Shown piece after piece: positions 36,348 through 45,832 of a stretch of 64,000 nucleotides of DNA. The notes under the pieces were generated by a model. The model made no database searches and had not been told where the DNA came from. It worked only from the letters and a program-made list of their open reading frames with translations. Location: the NCBI GenBank assembly GCA_016720745.1, contig JADKKA010000018.1, forward strand, positions 434,001-498,000, given 5' to 3'. How positions within the stretch are numbered: position 1 is the stretch's first letter; every line of letters begins with the position of its first letter. The DNA is from Chitinophagaceae bacterium (GTDB lineage Bacteria; Bacteroidota; Bacteroidia; Chitinophagales; Chitinophagaceae). The position numbers and the translations under genes are program-made.

Positions 36348-37787
36348 TTATCGGGCGATTGAGAGCCTTTCTGTAACTACTTCCTCGCCATTTTTGGCCC
36401 GAAGTATATAGATGCCGGGCTGCAACCTGGACAATTGGTTGAGCGCAATACTGTTGGTTCCTTCAAATACCTGATTTTGCTGGCGTAAAACAATACGGCC
36501 GGCCATATCCAGGATTTCAATTTCAATAGTTCCTTTTTTAGAAGCTTCAATTCTGGCTGTGGCCAGTCCACCGGAGACCACCGGATTCGGACTGATACTG
36601 ATCCCTGTTTTGATGCCATCTTTCCGGAGAACAATGATATTGCTATAGGTGAATTTGCCATCCAGATCTACCATTTTCAACCGGTAGAAAAAAGCTTTCT
36701 CTGTCGCGGCGGAAAGGTCATCCATGTAATTGTAGAACTCTCTGTCTGAACCTGTGCCCTGTCTGCTTTTTGATGCAATACCTTCAAAGTGGATACCATC
36801 GGTGCTTTTTTCAATTTCATATCCGCTGAAGTTCACCTGGTTTTCAGCTTCCCAGTTTAAAAAGGCAGCATTGCTTTTATAGGTACCAGTGAAGCTGATC
36901 AGCTTAACCGGAAGGGAGCTTTGTTGCGGAAAGCTAAAGCAACCGAAACGGGAACCATACTGACGGGTTGGTCTTGAATTGAAATTGGAATTGGTGTAAT
37001 TGTAGTCATATCCCATTCTCACTGTGATCTGTGTTTGGGCAGTAGCATAACTGGCAGCTGCTGTTACCTGAGCGCAACGGGAAACACCGGTTCTCTCACA
37101 AACAGAGCCGGCAAATCCCCTCCAGTTCAACCCATCTGTATAGTTATATACAGCAAGTTCTGTACTTACATCCCCATTGATCACAGAACCTGGTACATTT
37201 TGTACTACTCCGGTTTCCCGGAACCAGCCACCGGTACCAACGGTTGAACCATCAATATCATAATGAATATAGTTCAGCCCCAGTAAACCACCTAAGGAAG
37301 GAACGGTGGTATAATCAGCAGGCCATTGTTCTCCGGCAGTTCCGTTGCCGATAAAGAACCGGATAGTGAATTGCACAACCTCCTGTCTGGTAGTGAGGGT
37401 ATTTCCGGGTACGGGTGCAAAGAAGCTGGCAATGCTATTACCTGATTGGTCAGTAGCGCCATCATCATCAATACTGAATTCAGCGCCGGTCATATCACAG
37501 TTTGATTGGGCATCAATGGTAATAGTTACATTGATTTGCTGTCCACTGACGGTCGCCACATTATAAAAACTATAGACGGCCGGTAATGATGAAGGGCTTC
37601 CCGAACGTAATGTAGCACCGGTAAAGTTGGTTACAATAGTGGAACCTCCCGGAGGACAGGTTTCTGAAGTGGGAGCGGTACAATTCCCTCCATTACAGGT
37701 TAAAGGAGCTGGTGGTTGTGAGGGTTGTGCAAAAATTTGATTACTCAGCAGTAAGCAAATGCACAATGCATAATGAATAGATTTCAT
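36348..37787 (-). CDS. T9SS-sorted secreted protein
   Basis: 479 aa. Signal peptide MKSIHYALCICLLLSNQIFA. The N-terminal 260 residues are beta-rich with several Cys and the lines NVTITIDAQSNCDMTGAEFS and GLNYIHYDIDGSTVGTGG. An Fn3-like module follows at about 295-385 (LPVKLISFTGTYKSNAAFLN, then GYEIEKSTDGIHF). The C-terminal T9SS type A sorting domain reads ISISPNPVVSGGLATARIE, then ILDMAGRIVLRQQNQ, then LQPGIYILRAKNGEEV. No enzymatic motif is seen. The leader AAACCTTAGAGC before the ATG is nearly the same as that of the gene at 40507. Confidence 0.85.
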   Translation of the reverse strand: MKSIHYALCICLLLSNQIFAQPSQPPAPLTCNGGNCTAPTSETCPPGGSTIVTNFTGATLRSGSPSSLPAVYSFYNVATVSGQQINVTITIDAQSNCDMTGAEFSIDDDGATDQSGNSIASFFAPVPGNTLTTRQEVVQFTIRFFIGNGTAGEQWPADYTTVPSLGGLLGLNYIHYDIDGSTVGTGGWFRETGVVQNVPGSVINGDVSTELAVYNYTDGLNWRGFAGSVCERTGVSRCAQVTAAASYATAQTQITVRMGYDYNYTNSNFNSRPTRQYGSRFGCFSFPQQSSLPVKLISFTGTYKSNAAFLNWEAENQVNFSGYEIEKSTDGIHFEGIASKSRQGTGSDREFYNYMDDLSAATEKAFFYRLKMVDLDGKFTYSNIIVLRKDGIKTGISISPNPVVSGGLATARIEASKKGTIEIEILDMAGRIVLRQQNQVFEGTNSIALNQLSRLQPGIYILRAKNGEEVVTERLSIAR

Positions 37788-38009
37788 GCTCTAAGGTTTA
37801 AGAATGAATGGTGTTTGTTTGCGATCTGGCTTCGCAGGACCTCGGAAAAGTTCTTGGAGGAATTGAATCTCAGCGGTCGTTCAGAGAAGGATTGGGGGAA
37901 CTCAGGTTTGTTTCAAAGGAGCATGAAGAATACTAAATAAAGCTAAACAATCTCCTGGCAGGATACAAGTTTTTAATGTTAAATAATGGTTGAATCCCCT
38001 ATGAAAATA

Positions 38010-38045
38010 TAAAAAAACCCCTCCGCCACGAAGGCAAGAGGGGTT
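38010..38045 (-). terminator. Rho-independent terminator
   Basis: AACCCCTC (38016-38023) and GAGGGGTT (38038-38045) form the stem, followed on the minus strand by TTTTTTT. It lies 24 nt downstream of the stop at 38069. Confidence 0.88.
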
Positions 38046-38068
38046 CAAGGTAAAAAAACCCTGAGCAT

Positions 38069-40507
38069 TTAGCGTTTAATCAGCTTCTGGGATTGTTTTC
38101 CGTCTTCTGAAATCAGTTCAATAAAATATGTTCCTCTCTGCAGTGCTGAAAGTTCAGATGCAATCACTAATACATTATTTCCTTTTTGTACCAGGCTGCT
38201 GCGGTTGTACACCATTTGTCCGGCCGCATTGCTGATGCGAATTGTAACGGCTCCTGCCTTGGCAGCATCCAGTTCAATTCTCAGATCGCCTACAAAAGGA
38301 TTGGGGTAAACATTGAATCCTTTTACAGTACCACCTACCCGGAGGGCAATGATATTGCTGTAGCTTACTTTGCCATCCTGATCAACCGTACGGATACGAT
38401 AGTAGATCACAGCAGCAGACAGTGAACCGATCGGATCAGCAAACTGATAATTGAGTTGATCGGTTGAATTACCGGCAGCAGCTTTGTTACCTACTTTGCT
38501 GAAGGAGATACCATCAAAGCTTCTTTCGATCTCAAAATGATCGGTATTGATCTCGGTCACTGTTGTCCAGCTCAGCATGGCATTGGTGCCTTGCTTGTTT
38601 ACAGTAAAGCTGCTCATACTAACCGGAGTGATGATCGTATTCGGGAAGAAATTAGAAGCCAGATCCTGCAGACCAGTACCTGTCCATACTACAGTACAGG
38701 GGATGGTTCCGGAAGCGGTGCTGGCCAGTGTTGAATTAATATAATAAAGACCATCTGAAGTAGAGATATACAGACCTGAGTTAGAAGTTGCTTTTTCAAA
38801 AGCCACTCCGTTTACAGAACCGGTAAAAGCTACATTAGCGCCATCCACCAGATCCCATTTCTTGGTCAGGGTGGTAGTAGCACCAGTGGCATCACCGGTA
38901 AAGATCTGGGTAACACCGGAACCATTGTTGGCCAGGGCCACCAGACGACCATTACCATCCAGACAGATATCACCGTTTACAAAATTGGCAACGCTTACTC
39001 CGGTACCTGCCAGTGTTACACTTGCATCTTCAATAGTAATCGTAACCGGGTTAACACCGTTCGGTGTGAATTTAGCGAGGTAAAGGGTTGTACCATCACC
39101 TGCCAGGATCCAGCCTGTTCCGTCAGGACCCATACCCAGGCGTACAAAACCAAGTTCTGTACCATTACCGGCACCGTTAATGTCCAGAGAACCGATACGA
39201 ACAGTACCAACGCCTGCAGCACTGGAAGCCCAAACTTCTACGAGGCCGTCATTTGCATCTCCTGAGTTGGATGTTCCCAGGTAATAGAAGTAACCAGCAG
39301 TTTGACTTGGCTTATCGGTCCGGCCAAGGGCCGCAGTACGGCTATAAGTATTAGTAGCTCCGGCAAAAGATGGTGCAAACATAGTAGTAGGTCCACCGAT
39401 CGCATTAACACCGTTGGTTGAAAAACTGGAAATCTGGGTACCATCAGATGAAGTAGCCCAGAGGTTGGAACCAGTAATCACCCGAACCTGTACTTCGTCA
39501 AAAGGAACACCATTTACAGTCAATCTGAAAGTATAGGTATTACCGGCAGTAAGGTTGGTTACAGTAGTTGAACTATTTCCGGAATTAGTGATTACCGGTC
39601 CGGCGGGGCCGCCTGTTCTTGTCCACAAGTAAGTAGGTGTACCACTTGCGTCAGTTGATCCGGAAAGTGCAACAGATGTACCTCCCACTAATTGGTCAGC
39701 ACCTGCATTTACGGTGATAATTGGAAGTGCCCTTAATGCAATCAAGAGAGCCATTCCATTCATTGGAAGGAATAGTAGCGCTACCATTACCTGTAGCTCC
39801 CAGGCTGTGCCTTTGGTTCCCCAGGCTGCTCCGCTTCCCATATCAAAATCACCATTGAATGGTAAATCATACAACTCTGTAAGTGCACCAGGATTGGTAG
39901 TTGTCCATCCAGATAATGTGAAGTCGTTCCCAATAACTCCTAACATAATAACTGCAGCGTTTACTGTATTTGTAGTAATGGACCAGTTGCATTTAATGTT
40001 CCATCATCCCCACGTTTTGATACATTTCCGGGGTCAACATCAAAAGGACCACTATTGCTACACCCAGTTGATTGAAACCACCCGTAGCATTTACGCCACG
40101 GAAGGCAACAATCCACCAGATCCACCATCAGCTTCAGCATCCAGTGAAAATGAAAAATTAGCTGCAGATACGTCTCCAGCTGTTGCTATTTTATACAACA
40201 GTGTTCCCCAATATTCGTCCCCACCAGAACCTACAATACCGGTTTGATTCCCGGCAATAAAGGTCCAGCCTGTTGAAGTGGCATCAGATAAGTCACCACC
40301 ATTTGCTCCGTCATTATCAGATTGAACAATGTTAGCAATCATCACATCACCCACTGCTAAGCCGGAGGGCCTTGTAATAGTAAATGATGTTCCGTTTGCC
40401 GAACCTGTTTGAGGAGACCCGGTTACCTGGGTAATTTGTGAGAAAGCCTCACTGGTCAAAAGAAAGCTCGCACATAATGCGAAAATAAAAGTAATTAACT
40501 GTTTCAT
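38069..40507 (-). pseudogene. T9SS-sorted secreted protein broken by clustered frameshifts
   Basis: The 5' part (ATG 40507, signal MKQLITFIFALCASFLLTSE, then TQVTGSPQTGSANGTSFTIT) stops at 40091, and the remaining coding sequence continues in another frame from about 39946 to 38069. Between about 40110 and 39970 three single-base losses would restore a continuous product (GGIVAFRGVNATGGFNQLG, then SNSGPFDVDPGNVSKRGDDG, then TTNTVNAAVIMLGVIGN). A further compensated pair near 39805 and 39750 hides GATGNGSATIPSNEWNGSL. The rest is a PKD/Ig domain (ITVNAGADQLVGGTSVALSG), a large beta region, an Fn3 module and a T9SS sorting domain (FNVYPNPFVGDLRIEL). Total intact length would be about 810 aa. 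Either a decaying gene or a patch of base-calling errors. Confidence 0.8.
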
Positions 40508-40810
40508 GCTTCAAGGTTTATGTCAATAAAAATGATTACGCAGTTTGTGAAAACTGGTTTCAAGGAATTGAAATACGGCCTATCAGCAGGATGTTAAATT
40601 GGTGGGTTTATCGGGGATGTGGAATGAAAATGCAGGACGATGCCTGTCTGGTCTTTGGAAGGAGGTGGATAAAGTCGTTCGAAATGGAGGATAAAAATAG
40701 AAACAGTTTTTGGATAATGCAAGTGTTGCAGCAATAAATTAATATCTGATCGGTATTATACAATAATTGTAATTGATGTGTATTGATAAACAAGAGATTA
40801 TATTTTTTCT
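40508..40810. other. AT-rich intergenic region with nothing recognised
   Basis: 303 nt between the paaY stop and the start of the broken cargo gene. No tRNA, hairpin terminator with T run, repeat or convincing TTTG / TAnnTTTG pair was seen. The only notable feature is the AAACCTTGAAGC leader immediately before the ATG at 40507. Confidence 0.5.
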
Positions 40811-41407
40811 CTAAGCGTTTATACTTAGATTCTTATTTAGATATGTTTTCGGTTGCTGCAATTTTTTGCGGGAAACCTTCCTGGCTGGCTTGCATTTTTT
40901 CCAGTTTTTCTTCATTTCCTTTGGTAATTGCTGGTACAACCGGGTCCCCTCCGTCTTCCAGTTGATCATTTCATCGCTTACGGTTTTCACCAGTTTGGCA
41001 GGATTGCCCAAAACCAGGCTGCGGGGGGCAAAAACCGCCCCTTCTTTTACAAAGGAAAGCGCCCCCACAATACTTTCATCTCCCAGTTCCACATTGTCCA
41101 TGATCACCGCATTCATTCCCACCAGACAATTCCGGCCAATGGTGGCTCCATGAATAATCGCGCCATGTCCTATATGCGCTCCTTCCTTTAATAATACTGT
41201 TACCCCCGGAAACATATGAATGGTACAGTTCTCCTGCACATTACAACCATCTTCCAGAATGATCTGTCCCCAGTCGCCACGCAAAGCAGCCCCCGGACCG
41301 ATATAGCATTTCTTTCCGATGATCACATTACCGGTAACCGCAGCCTGCGGATGTACAAAAGCCGAAGGATGCACCACCGGACGAAAGCCGTTGAAAGCAT
41401 AAAACAT
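40811..41407 (-). CDS. paaY: PaaY-like hexapeptide-repeat thioesterase / gamma-carbonic-anhydrase family
   Basis: 198 aa left-handed beta-helix protein: repeated hexapeptides such as AVTGNVIIGKKCYIGPGA and GAHIGHGAIIHGATIGRNC. His residues typical of the gamma-carbonic anhydrase metal site occur in TIHMFPG, HIGHGAIIHG. It is the last gene of the paa cluster. PaaY hydrolyses dead-end ring-modified CoA adducts that accumulate during phenylacetate breakdown. A basic Lys-rich tail (KEMKKNWKKCKPARKVSRKK) is unusual. Its ATG is 22 nt after the paaI stop. Confidence 0.85.
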   Translation of the reverse strand: MFYAFNGFRPVVHPSAFVHPQAAVTGNVIIGKKCYIGPGAALRGDWGQIILEDGCNVQENCTIHMFPGVTVLLKEGAHIGHGAIIHGATIGRNCLVGMNAVIMDNVELGDESIVGALSFVKEGAVFAPRSLVLGNPAKLVKTVSDEMINWKTEGTRLYQQLPKEMKKNWKKCKPARKVSRKKLQQPKTYLNKNLSINA

Positions 41408-41429
41408 ATAAAAGGTATTTGAATATTTG

Positions 41430-41864
41430 TCAGGATTTGATCAGTGGCTTACCCGTCCGGTAACAAAGCCCCTTGAACTCCGCTACCACATGCTGGTGCT
41501 GGTTCAATATAGTTATATGGTATAAACCGGTGGATTGTCCGTTGTGAATTTCTTTTGCACTGGCCGTGAGTTCATCTCCCACATGCACCGGTTTAATAAA
41601 ATTGATGGATGTATCCAATGCCACCGATAATACATTGCGGTTATTACAGGCAAAGGCAAAAGCAGAATCTGCCAGTGAAAAGGTAACTCCCCCGTGGATG
41701 ATGCCAAATCCATTCACCATTTCCGATCGAATGACCATACTGATTTTACTAAAGCCTTCCCGGATCTCCAGTACCTGTATACCCAGCCATTGGGAAAACT
41801 GGTCATGCTCCATCATATGGTGCACCACGGCTGCGGCCAGTTGATCTTTTTCTTCACTCATCAT
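41430..41864 (-). CDS. paaI: Hydroxyphenylacetyl-CoA thioesterase PaaI
   Basis: 144 aa single hotdog domain. The signature NGFGIIHGGVTFSLADSAFA includes the catalytic Asp on the central helix and the HGG turn, followed by ACNNRNVLSVALDTSINFIK. Length is normal for PaaI. It hydrolyses ring-hydroxylated phenylacetyl-CoA that escapes the main path and so frees CoA. Adjacent ATG codons at 41864 and 41861 could both serve; the gene begins 3 nt after paaG. Confidence 0.9.
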   Translation of the reverse strand: MMSEEKDQLAAAVVHHMMEHDQFSQWLGIQVLEIREGFSKISMVIRSEMVNGFGIIHGGVTFSLADSAFAFACNNRNVLSVALDTSINFIKPVHVGDELTASAKEIHNGQSTGLYHITILNQHQHVVAEFKGLCYRTGKPLIKS

Positions 41865-41867
41865 TTA

Positions 41868-42641
41868 TTATTTTCCTTTGAATACCGGTTGTCTTTTTTC
41901 AAGAAAGGCATTAATGCCTTCTTTAAAATCATCAGTATTGGCTGCTCTTTGCTGAAATACATCTTCCTCTGCCAGTTGTTCCATATAATCAGTATGGAAC
42001 GACATATTCAGCAATTGCTTGGTATAGGCGAGTCCTTTGGTAGGCATTGCAGCCAGGGTAGCAACCATTTTTTTTGATTCGGTTTCAAACTGCTCATCCG
42101 GTATTACTTTATAGATCATACCGATTCTTTCCGCCTCGGATGCAGGAACCTTATCTCCCAGCATGGCCAGGGCAGATGCTTTTTGCCAGCCAATCAGCCT
42201 TGGAAGAAAATAAGTACCACCACTATCAGGTATCAAACCGATTTTGGAAAATGCCTGAATAAAAGAAGCACCCGCTGCCGCCACCACTATATCACAACAG
42301 AGCGCAATATTAGCACCGGCACCAGCCGCCACGCCATTCACGGCAGCAATCACCGGCTTCTCCAGTTTGCGGATACGGGTAACAATGGGATTATAATGTT
42401 CGGCCAGTATCTGTTTGATTTCAATTCTGTTCTCACCCACCAGTTCGCTGATATCCTGTCCGGCACTAAATGCCTTACCGGCACCGGTGATATACACGGC
42501 ACGGATTTCCTCCTGTTTGCAGGCATCCAGATATTCCTGCAGCTGCAGGGCCATTTCCCGGTTAAAAGAGTTGAATTTTTCCGGCCGGTTTAAAGTGATA
42601 TAAGCTACTGCATCCTGTATTTGAAATAGAATAGATGACAT
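41868..42641 (-). CDS. paaG: Ring-1,2-epoxyphenylacetyl-CoA isomerase PaaG
   Basis: 257 aa crotonase-fold protein. Oxyanion-hole segments are GAGKAFSAGQDISEL and AVNGVAAGAGANIALCCDI. The motif IGLIPDSGGTYFLPRLIG carries the Asp that PaaG uses in place of the hydratase glutamate. It converts the aromatic ring epoxide to the seven-membered oxepin-CoA. It lies between paaD (38 nt gap) and paaI (3 nt gap). Confidence 0.9.
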   Translation of the reverse strand: MSSILFQIQDAVAYITLNRPEKFNSFNREMALQLQEYLDACKQEEIRAVYITGAGKAFSAGQDISELVGENRIEIKQILAEHYNPIVTRIRKLEKPVIAAVNGVAAGAGANIALCCDIVVAAAGASFIQAFSKIGLIPDSGGTYFLPRLIGWQKASALAMLGDKVPASEAERIGMIYKVIPDEQFETESKKMVATLAAMPTKGLAYTKQLLNMSFHTDYMEQLAEEDVFQQRAANTDDFKEGINAFLEKRQPVFKGK

Positions 42642-42679
42642 GCCTTCAGAATTTTTACGAAGTTAATTGATTCTGTTCC

Positions 42680-43180
42680 CTAGTGACATTTGAAATAATC
42701 AAAGGGTTCCCTGCAATCATCACACTGGTATAATGCTTTGCAGGCGGTGCTGCCAAATTCACTGATTCTTTGTGTATGATATGAACCGCAACGGGGACAT
42801 TGCACGGCTTCCGCTTCCTGAAATAATCGCTGATCACATCCCTGTTGTTTGGGAAGGGGTGGGGCAATACCATATTCTTTTAATTGTTGCTTACCCTTTT
42901 CCGTCATCCAGTCGGTGGTCCAGGCAGGCGATAATATAGTTGTGATCCTTGCTCCTGGATAACCATGAGCAGCCATTTCCATTTTAATCAGCGATGCAAT
43001 CATGTCCATGGCCGGACAACCGGAATAAGTAGGGGTTATTACAATTTCCAGATTGGCATCCTGTAAATGTATATCTCTTACAATACCCAGGTCAATGATC
43101 GAAAGCACGGGTACTTCGGGGTCCTTTATTTCCTCCAGCCAGGAAAAGATGGTTGCTTTATCGGGAATTGTTTCGTTCAT
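42680..43180 (-). CDS. paaD: Phenylacetyl-CoA epoxidase subunit PaaD
   Basis: 166 aa from the ATG at 43180, 1 nt after paaC; a GTG at 43192 would overlap paaC. The N-terminal DUF59/MIP18 domain reads WLEEIKDPEVPVLSIIDLGI and ITPTYSGCPAMDMI. The C-terminal zinc-ribbon has CPRCGSYHTQRISEFGSTAC and CDDC. PaaD is needed for Fe-S or metal maturation of the epoxidase. The ending EPFDYFKCH is the usual PaaD C-terminus. Confidence 0.92.
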   Translation of the reverse strand: MNETIPDKATIFSWLEEIKDPEVPVLSIIDLGIVRDIHLQDANLEIVITPTYSGCPAMDMIASLIKMEMAAHGYPGARITTILSPAWTTDWMTEKGKQQLKEYGIAPPLPKQQGCDQRLFQEAEAVQCPRCGSYHTQRISEFGSTACKALYQCDDCREPFDYFKCH

Positions 43181-43181
43181 C

Positions 43182-43917
43182 TTACCACTCACAACCTGGA
43201 TAGGTTCTTTGCATGTATTGCAGATCGGTCAGCAGAAATCCCAGGTGTTCACTGTGGATGCCGGTCTTGCCTCCCTGCTGCATGAATATTTTTTCAGGTA
43301 CATCTAGTGTAGCTTCTTCCAGCACGGCTTTTATTTTTAGCTGCCAGGAAACCTGCAGCGCTGCAAGGTCAATACCCAGTTCGGTTTCATAAGGAGCCGG
43401 GATGAACATTTCACCGGTGTATGGCCAGAGTGTTTGCAGGGCCTGTACCATTCGCTCATGACTTTCTTCGGTTCCGTCACCCAGACGAATCACCCATTCA
43501 CTGCTCCAGCGCAGGTGATAGCTGACTTCCTTGATTGACTTTTCAGCAATTGCTGACAATTGCGGGTCATTGTACTGTTGCAGGTACTGATATAAATAAT
43601 ACTGGTAAGCGCTATTGAAAAACTGCCGGAGAATGGTTTGGGCCCAGTCGCCCCGGGGCAGTTCCATTAATAAGCAGTTTTTATATTCTCTTTCTGTACG
43701 CAGGTAAGCCAGGCTGTCTTCGGTTGAACCATTATTCAGTAACAAGGGCCGCATACTGGTAAAAGCTGCGGGATTGTCCAACCAGGTCAAGTGTGATATT
43801 GGTAATGGCAATATCCTGTTCCAGCACAGGACCATGTCCGCACCATTCCGCATTGCGCTGTGCCAGTATCAGTGTATTATCTGCTAAATGCAGGGTATAA
43901 TCAATCAGGGCTTTCAT
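43182..43917 (-). pseudogene. paaC: Phenylacetyl-CoA epoxidase structural subunit PaaC, interrupted by one frameshift
   Basis: The N-terminal frame (ATG 43917: MKALIDYTLHLADNTLILAQ, then GHGPVLEQDIAITNITLDLV, then GQSRSFYQYAALV) meets a stop at about 43732. The C-terminal frame continues NNGSTEDSLAYLRTEREYKN to the end EW at 43182. A single extra base (or two missing) around 43730-43760 separates them. Repaired, the protein would be about 244 aa, the size of PaaC, the non-catalytic partner of PaaA. All other epoxidase subunits are intact, so either the pathway is impaired or this is a sequencing error. The ATG overlaps the paaB stop by one base. Confidence 0.85.
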
Positions 43918-44285
43918 TACATATGATTTACTTCGTCAGGAAGCTCGTAAAAAGTAGGGTGCCGGTATATTTTATCCATGGCAGGTTCATATAATTCGCC
44001 GGCTTCTTCCGGATTGGAAGCGGTGATGTATTTACTTTCCACCACCCAGATGCTGACACCTTCCATCCTGCGGGTATACACATCTCTTGCATTTTCGATG
44101 GCCATTGGGGCATCGGCCGCATGCAGACTGCCGGCATGTTTATGGTCCAGTCCGTTCTTGCTGCGGATAAATACTTCCCAGAGTGGCCATTGAGTCGTAT
44201 CGGGTGTACTGGTATGTTGACTGGCAGCGCCTTTTTCTTCGGGGATATCGCCGTAATAGAATTTTTGCAGGAAGGTATTTTTCAT
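43917..44285 (-). CDS. paaB: Phenylacetyl-CoA epoxidase subunit PaaB
   Basis: 122 aa. The family core is QWPLWEVFIRSKNGLDHKHA, then GSLHAADAPMAIENARDVYT, then RRMEGVSIWVVESKYITAS. PaaB is a small bridging subunit that holds two PaaAC heterotetramers together. The first 30 residues (YYGDIPEEKGAASQHTS) are family-variable. It follows the inserted lipoprotein gene after 12 nt and overlaps paaC by one base. Confidence 0.92.
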   Translation of the reverse strand: MKNTFLQKFYYGDIPEEKGAASQHTSTPDTTQWPLWEVFIRSKNGLDHKHAGSLHAADAPMAIENARDVYTRRMEGVSIWVVESKYITASNPEEAGELYEPAMDKIYRHPTFYELPDEVNHM

Positions 44286-44297
44286 ATCAGGTGCATT

Positions 44298-44741
44298 TCA
44301 ATTTTGAATATTGATGCTATATTCTGTAAATCTGGTTGAATCTTCAGCCGTTGGAGGTTGTTCCAGGAAAGAATAAAGTTTGAATTTGGTAGTTCCTGTT
44401 TTTTTTGGAACCAGTAAGATATACTTCTGTAGACTGCCACCATCCATATCGGACGGAGTATTATCTGCTGTTTCTATATTGTATAGTGCTACCAGCTGCA
44501 GACTGTCTGCTATAGCGAAGCTGGCTGAATGTTCATATTGGCAACCCCGGCAAACTGATTCATAAATAACCAGCGTATCGGTTAGTTTCACCAGGTTGAG
44601 GGTATCACTTCTCAATTCTACTCTCTGGTATACCGGGTTTTTATCCGGGGCCGGGGTGGCGGGCTCAACCGGAACCTTGTTTTTTTCTTTGCAGGCTGTC
44701 AGCAAACTAATAAAGAGCAGACTATAAATTATCTTTTTCAT
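44298..44741 (-). CDS. Lipoprotein of unknown function inside the paa operon
   Basis: 147 aa with lipoprotein signal MKKIIYSLLFISLLTAC (Cys17). The start codon shares one base with the paaA stop (TGATG) and paaB begins 12 nt after its end, so it is translated within the operon. The mature part is beta-rich, with YESVCRGCQYEHSASFAIAD containing a CxxC pair, and DMDGGSLQKYILLVPKKTGT. The latter recalls chagasin-like Gly-Gly loops, but this is speculation. An envelope lipoprotein is not part of the known cytoplasmic epoxidase. Confidence 0.72.
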   Translation of the reverse strand: MKKIIYSLLFISLLTACKEKNKVPVEPATPAPDKNPVYQRVELRSDTLNLVKLTDTLVIYESVCRGCQYEHSASFAIADSLQLVALYNIETADNTPSDMDGGSLQKYILLVPKKTGTTKFKLYSFLEQPPTAEDSTRFTEYSINIQN

Positions 44742-45691
44742 CAGGCGGCTTCCTCCCTTTTTTCTTTTGCTTTCTTTTTCTCACTGTAGGCCATAGCGGC
44801 TTCTCTTACCCAGCGGCCTTCTTCATGTGCTTTTCTGCGGGCATCCAGTCTTTGTTTATTGCAGGGGCCGTTGCCTTTTACCACATTCCAGAATTCATCC
44901 CAGTTGATGTTGCCGAAATCATAATGGTTCCGGGATTCATTCCATTCTAAATGATCATCGGGCAGTTTCATTCCCAGTATTTTGATCTGCTCAGCAATCA
45001 TGTCCACAAAATTCTGCCGCAGTTCATCATTGCTCTTGCGTTTGATCTTCCACTTCATACTCATATCACTGTTGGTGCTTTCACTGTCGCGCGGACCAAA
45101 CATCATCAGCGAAGGCCACCACCAGCGGTTGATGGCATCCTGACACATGGCTTTTTGCTCGGCAGAGCCACGGGATAACACGAGTAATATTTCAAAGCCC
45201 TGCCGCTGGTGAAAGCTTTCTTCCTTACAAATCCTGACCATGGCCCTGGCATAGGGTCCATAAGATGTACGGGTCAGCATCACCTGGTTCATGATGGCGG
45301 CTCCATCCACCAGCCAGCCAATGGCGCCAATATCGGCCCAGCTAAGCGTGGGGTAATTAAAGATGGATGAATACTTTGCTTTACCACTATGCAGGTCACT
45401 GATCATTTCATCGCGTGATTGTCCAAGTGTTTCAGCCGCAGAATATAAATACAAACCATGACCAGCTTCATCCTGAATCTTGGCCAGCAGGATGGCTTTT
45501 CTTTTTAAACTGGGTGCCCGGCTGATCCAATTACCTTCGGGGAGCATACCAACCACTTCTGAGTGGGCATGCTGACTGATCTGCCGCAGGTTGGTTTTGC
45601 GATAAGCATCCGGCATCCAGTCTTTGGCTTCGATCTTTGTTTCCTCATCGATCTTTTGCTGAAAAATTTGTTCTAAGTGCTGTACTGGCAT
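44741..45691 (-). CDS. paaA: Phenylacetyl-CoA 1,2-epoxidase catalytic subunit PaaA
   Basis: 316 aa. Ferritin-like di-iron fold: AKIQDEAGHGLYLYSAAETL carries an ExxH pair and ICKEESFHQRQGFEI the second ligand set. LPEGNWISRAPSLKRKA and FGPRDSESTNSDMSMKWKIK are typical of PaaA. The enzyme adds one oxygen to the ring of phenylacetyl-CoA using electrons from PaaE. The C-terminal tail (AYSEKKKAKEKREEAA) is charged. Two hairpins lie about 30-80 nt upstream of the start. Confidence 0.95.
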   Translation of the reverse strand: MPVQHLEQIFQQKIDEETKIEAKDWMPDAYRKTNLRQISQHAHSEVVGMLPEGNWISRAPSLKRKAILLAKIQDEAGHGLYLYSAAETLGQSRDEMISDLHSGKAKYSSIFNYPTLSWADIGAIGWLVDGAAIMNQVMLTRTSYGPYARAMVRICKEESFHQRQGFEILLVLSRGSAEQKAMCQDAINRWWWPSLMMFGPRDSESTNSDMSMKWKIKRKSNDELRQNFVDMIAEQIKILGMKLPDDHLEWNESRNHYDFGNINWDEFWNVVKGNGPCNKQRLDARRKAHEEGRWVREAAMAYSEKKKAKEKREEAA

Positions 45692-45721
45692 AGTGATAAA
45701 TATGTATTATAAACTTATCGG

Positions 45722-45773
45722 CCATAGCAAAAGCTATGGACTGTGGCCCGCCTTCGCTAAAGCTATGGCGGGC
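45722..45773 (-). promoter_or_regulatory. Paired hairpins upstream of paaA
   Basis: Stem 1 is CCATAGC/GCTATGG (45722-45739) with loop AAAA. Stem 2 is GCCCGCC/GGCGGGC (45746-45773) with a 14-nt loop. They lie between the secreted-protein gene and paaA. They may be a processing or attenuation site or a copy of a dispersed GC-rich hairpin repeat; there is no T run after either. Confidence 0.5.
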
Positions 45774-45832
45774 AAGCAAAAATAACTAAACTAACGCCTG
45801 TTTGGGATGATTGTTTACCCGAAAAAGCGGAC

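Noticed and set aside
43730..43760. Programmed frameshifting in paaC
   Set aside because: No slippery heptamer or downstream pseudoknot is visible, and PaaC is not known to use recoding.
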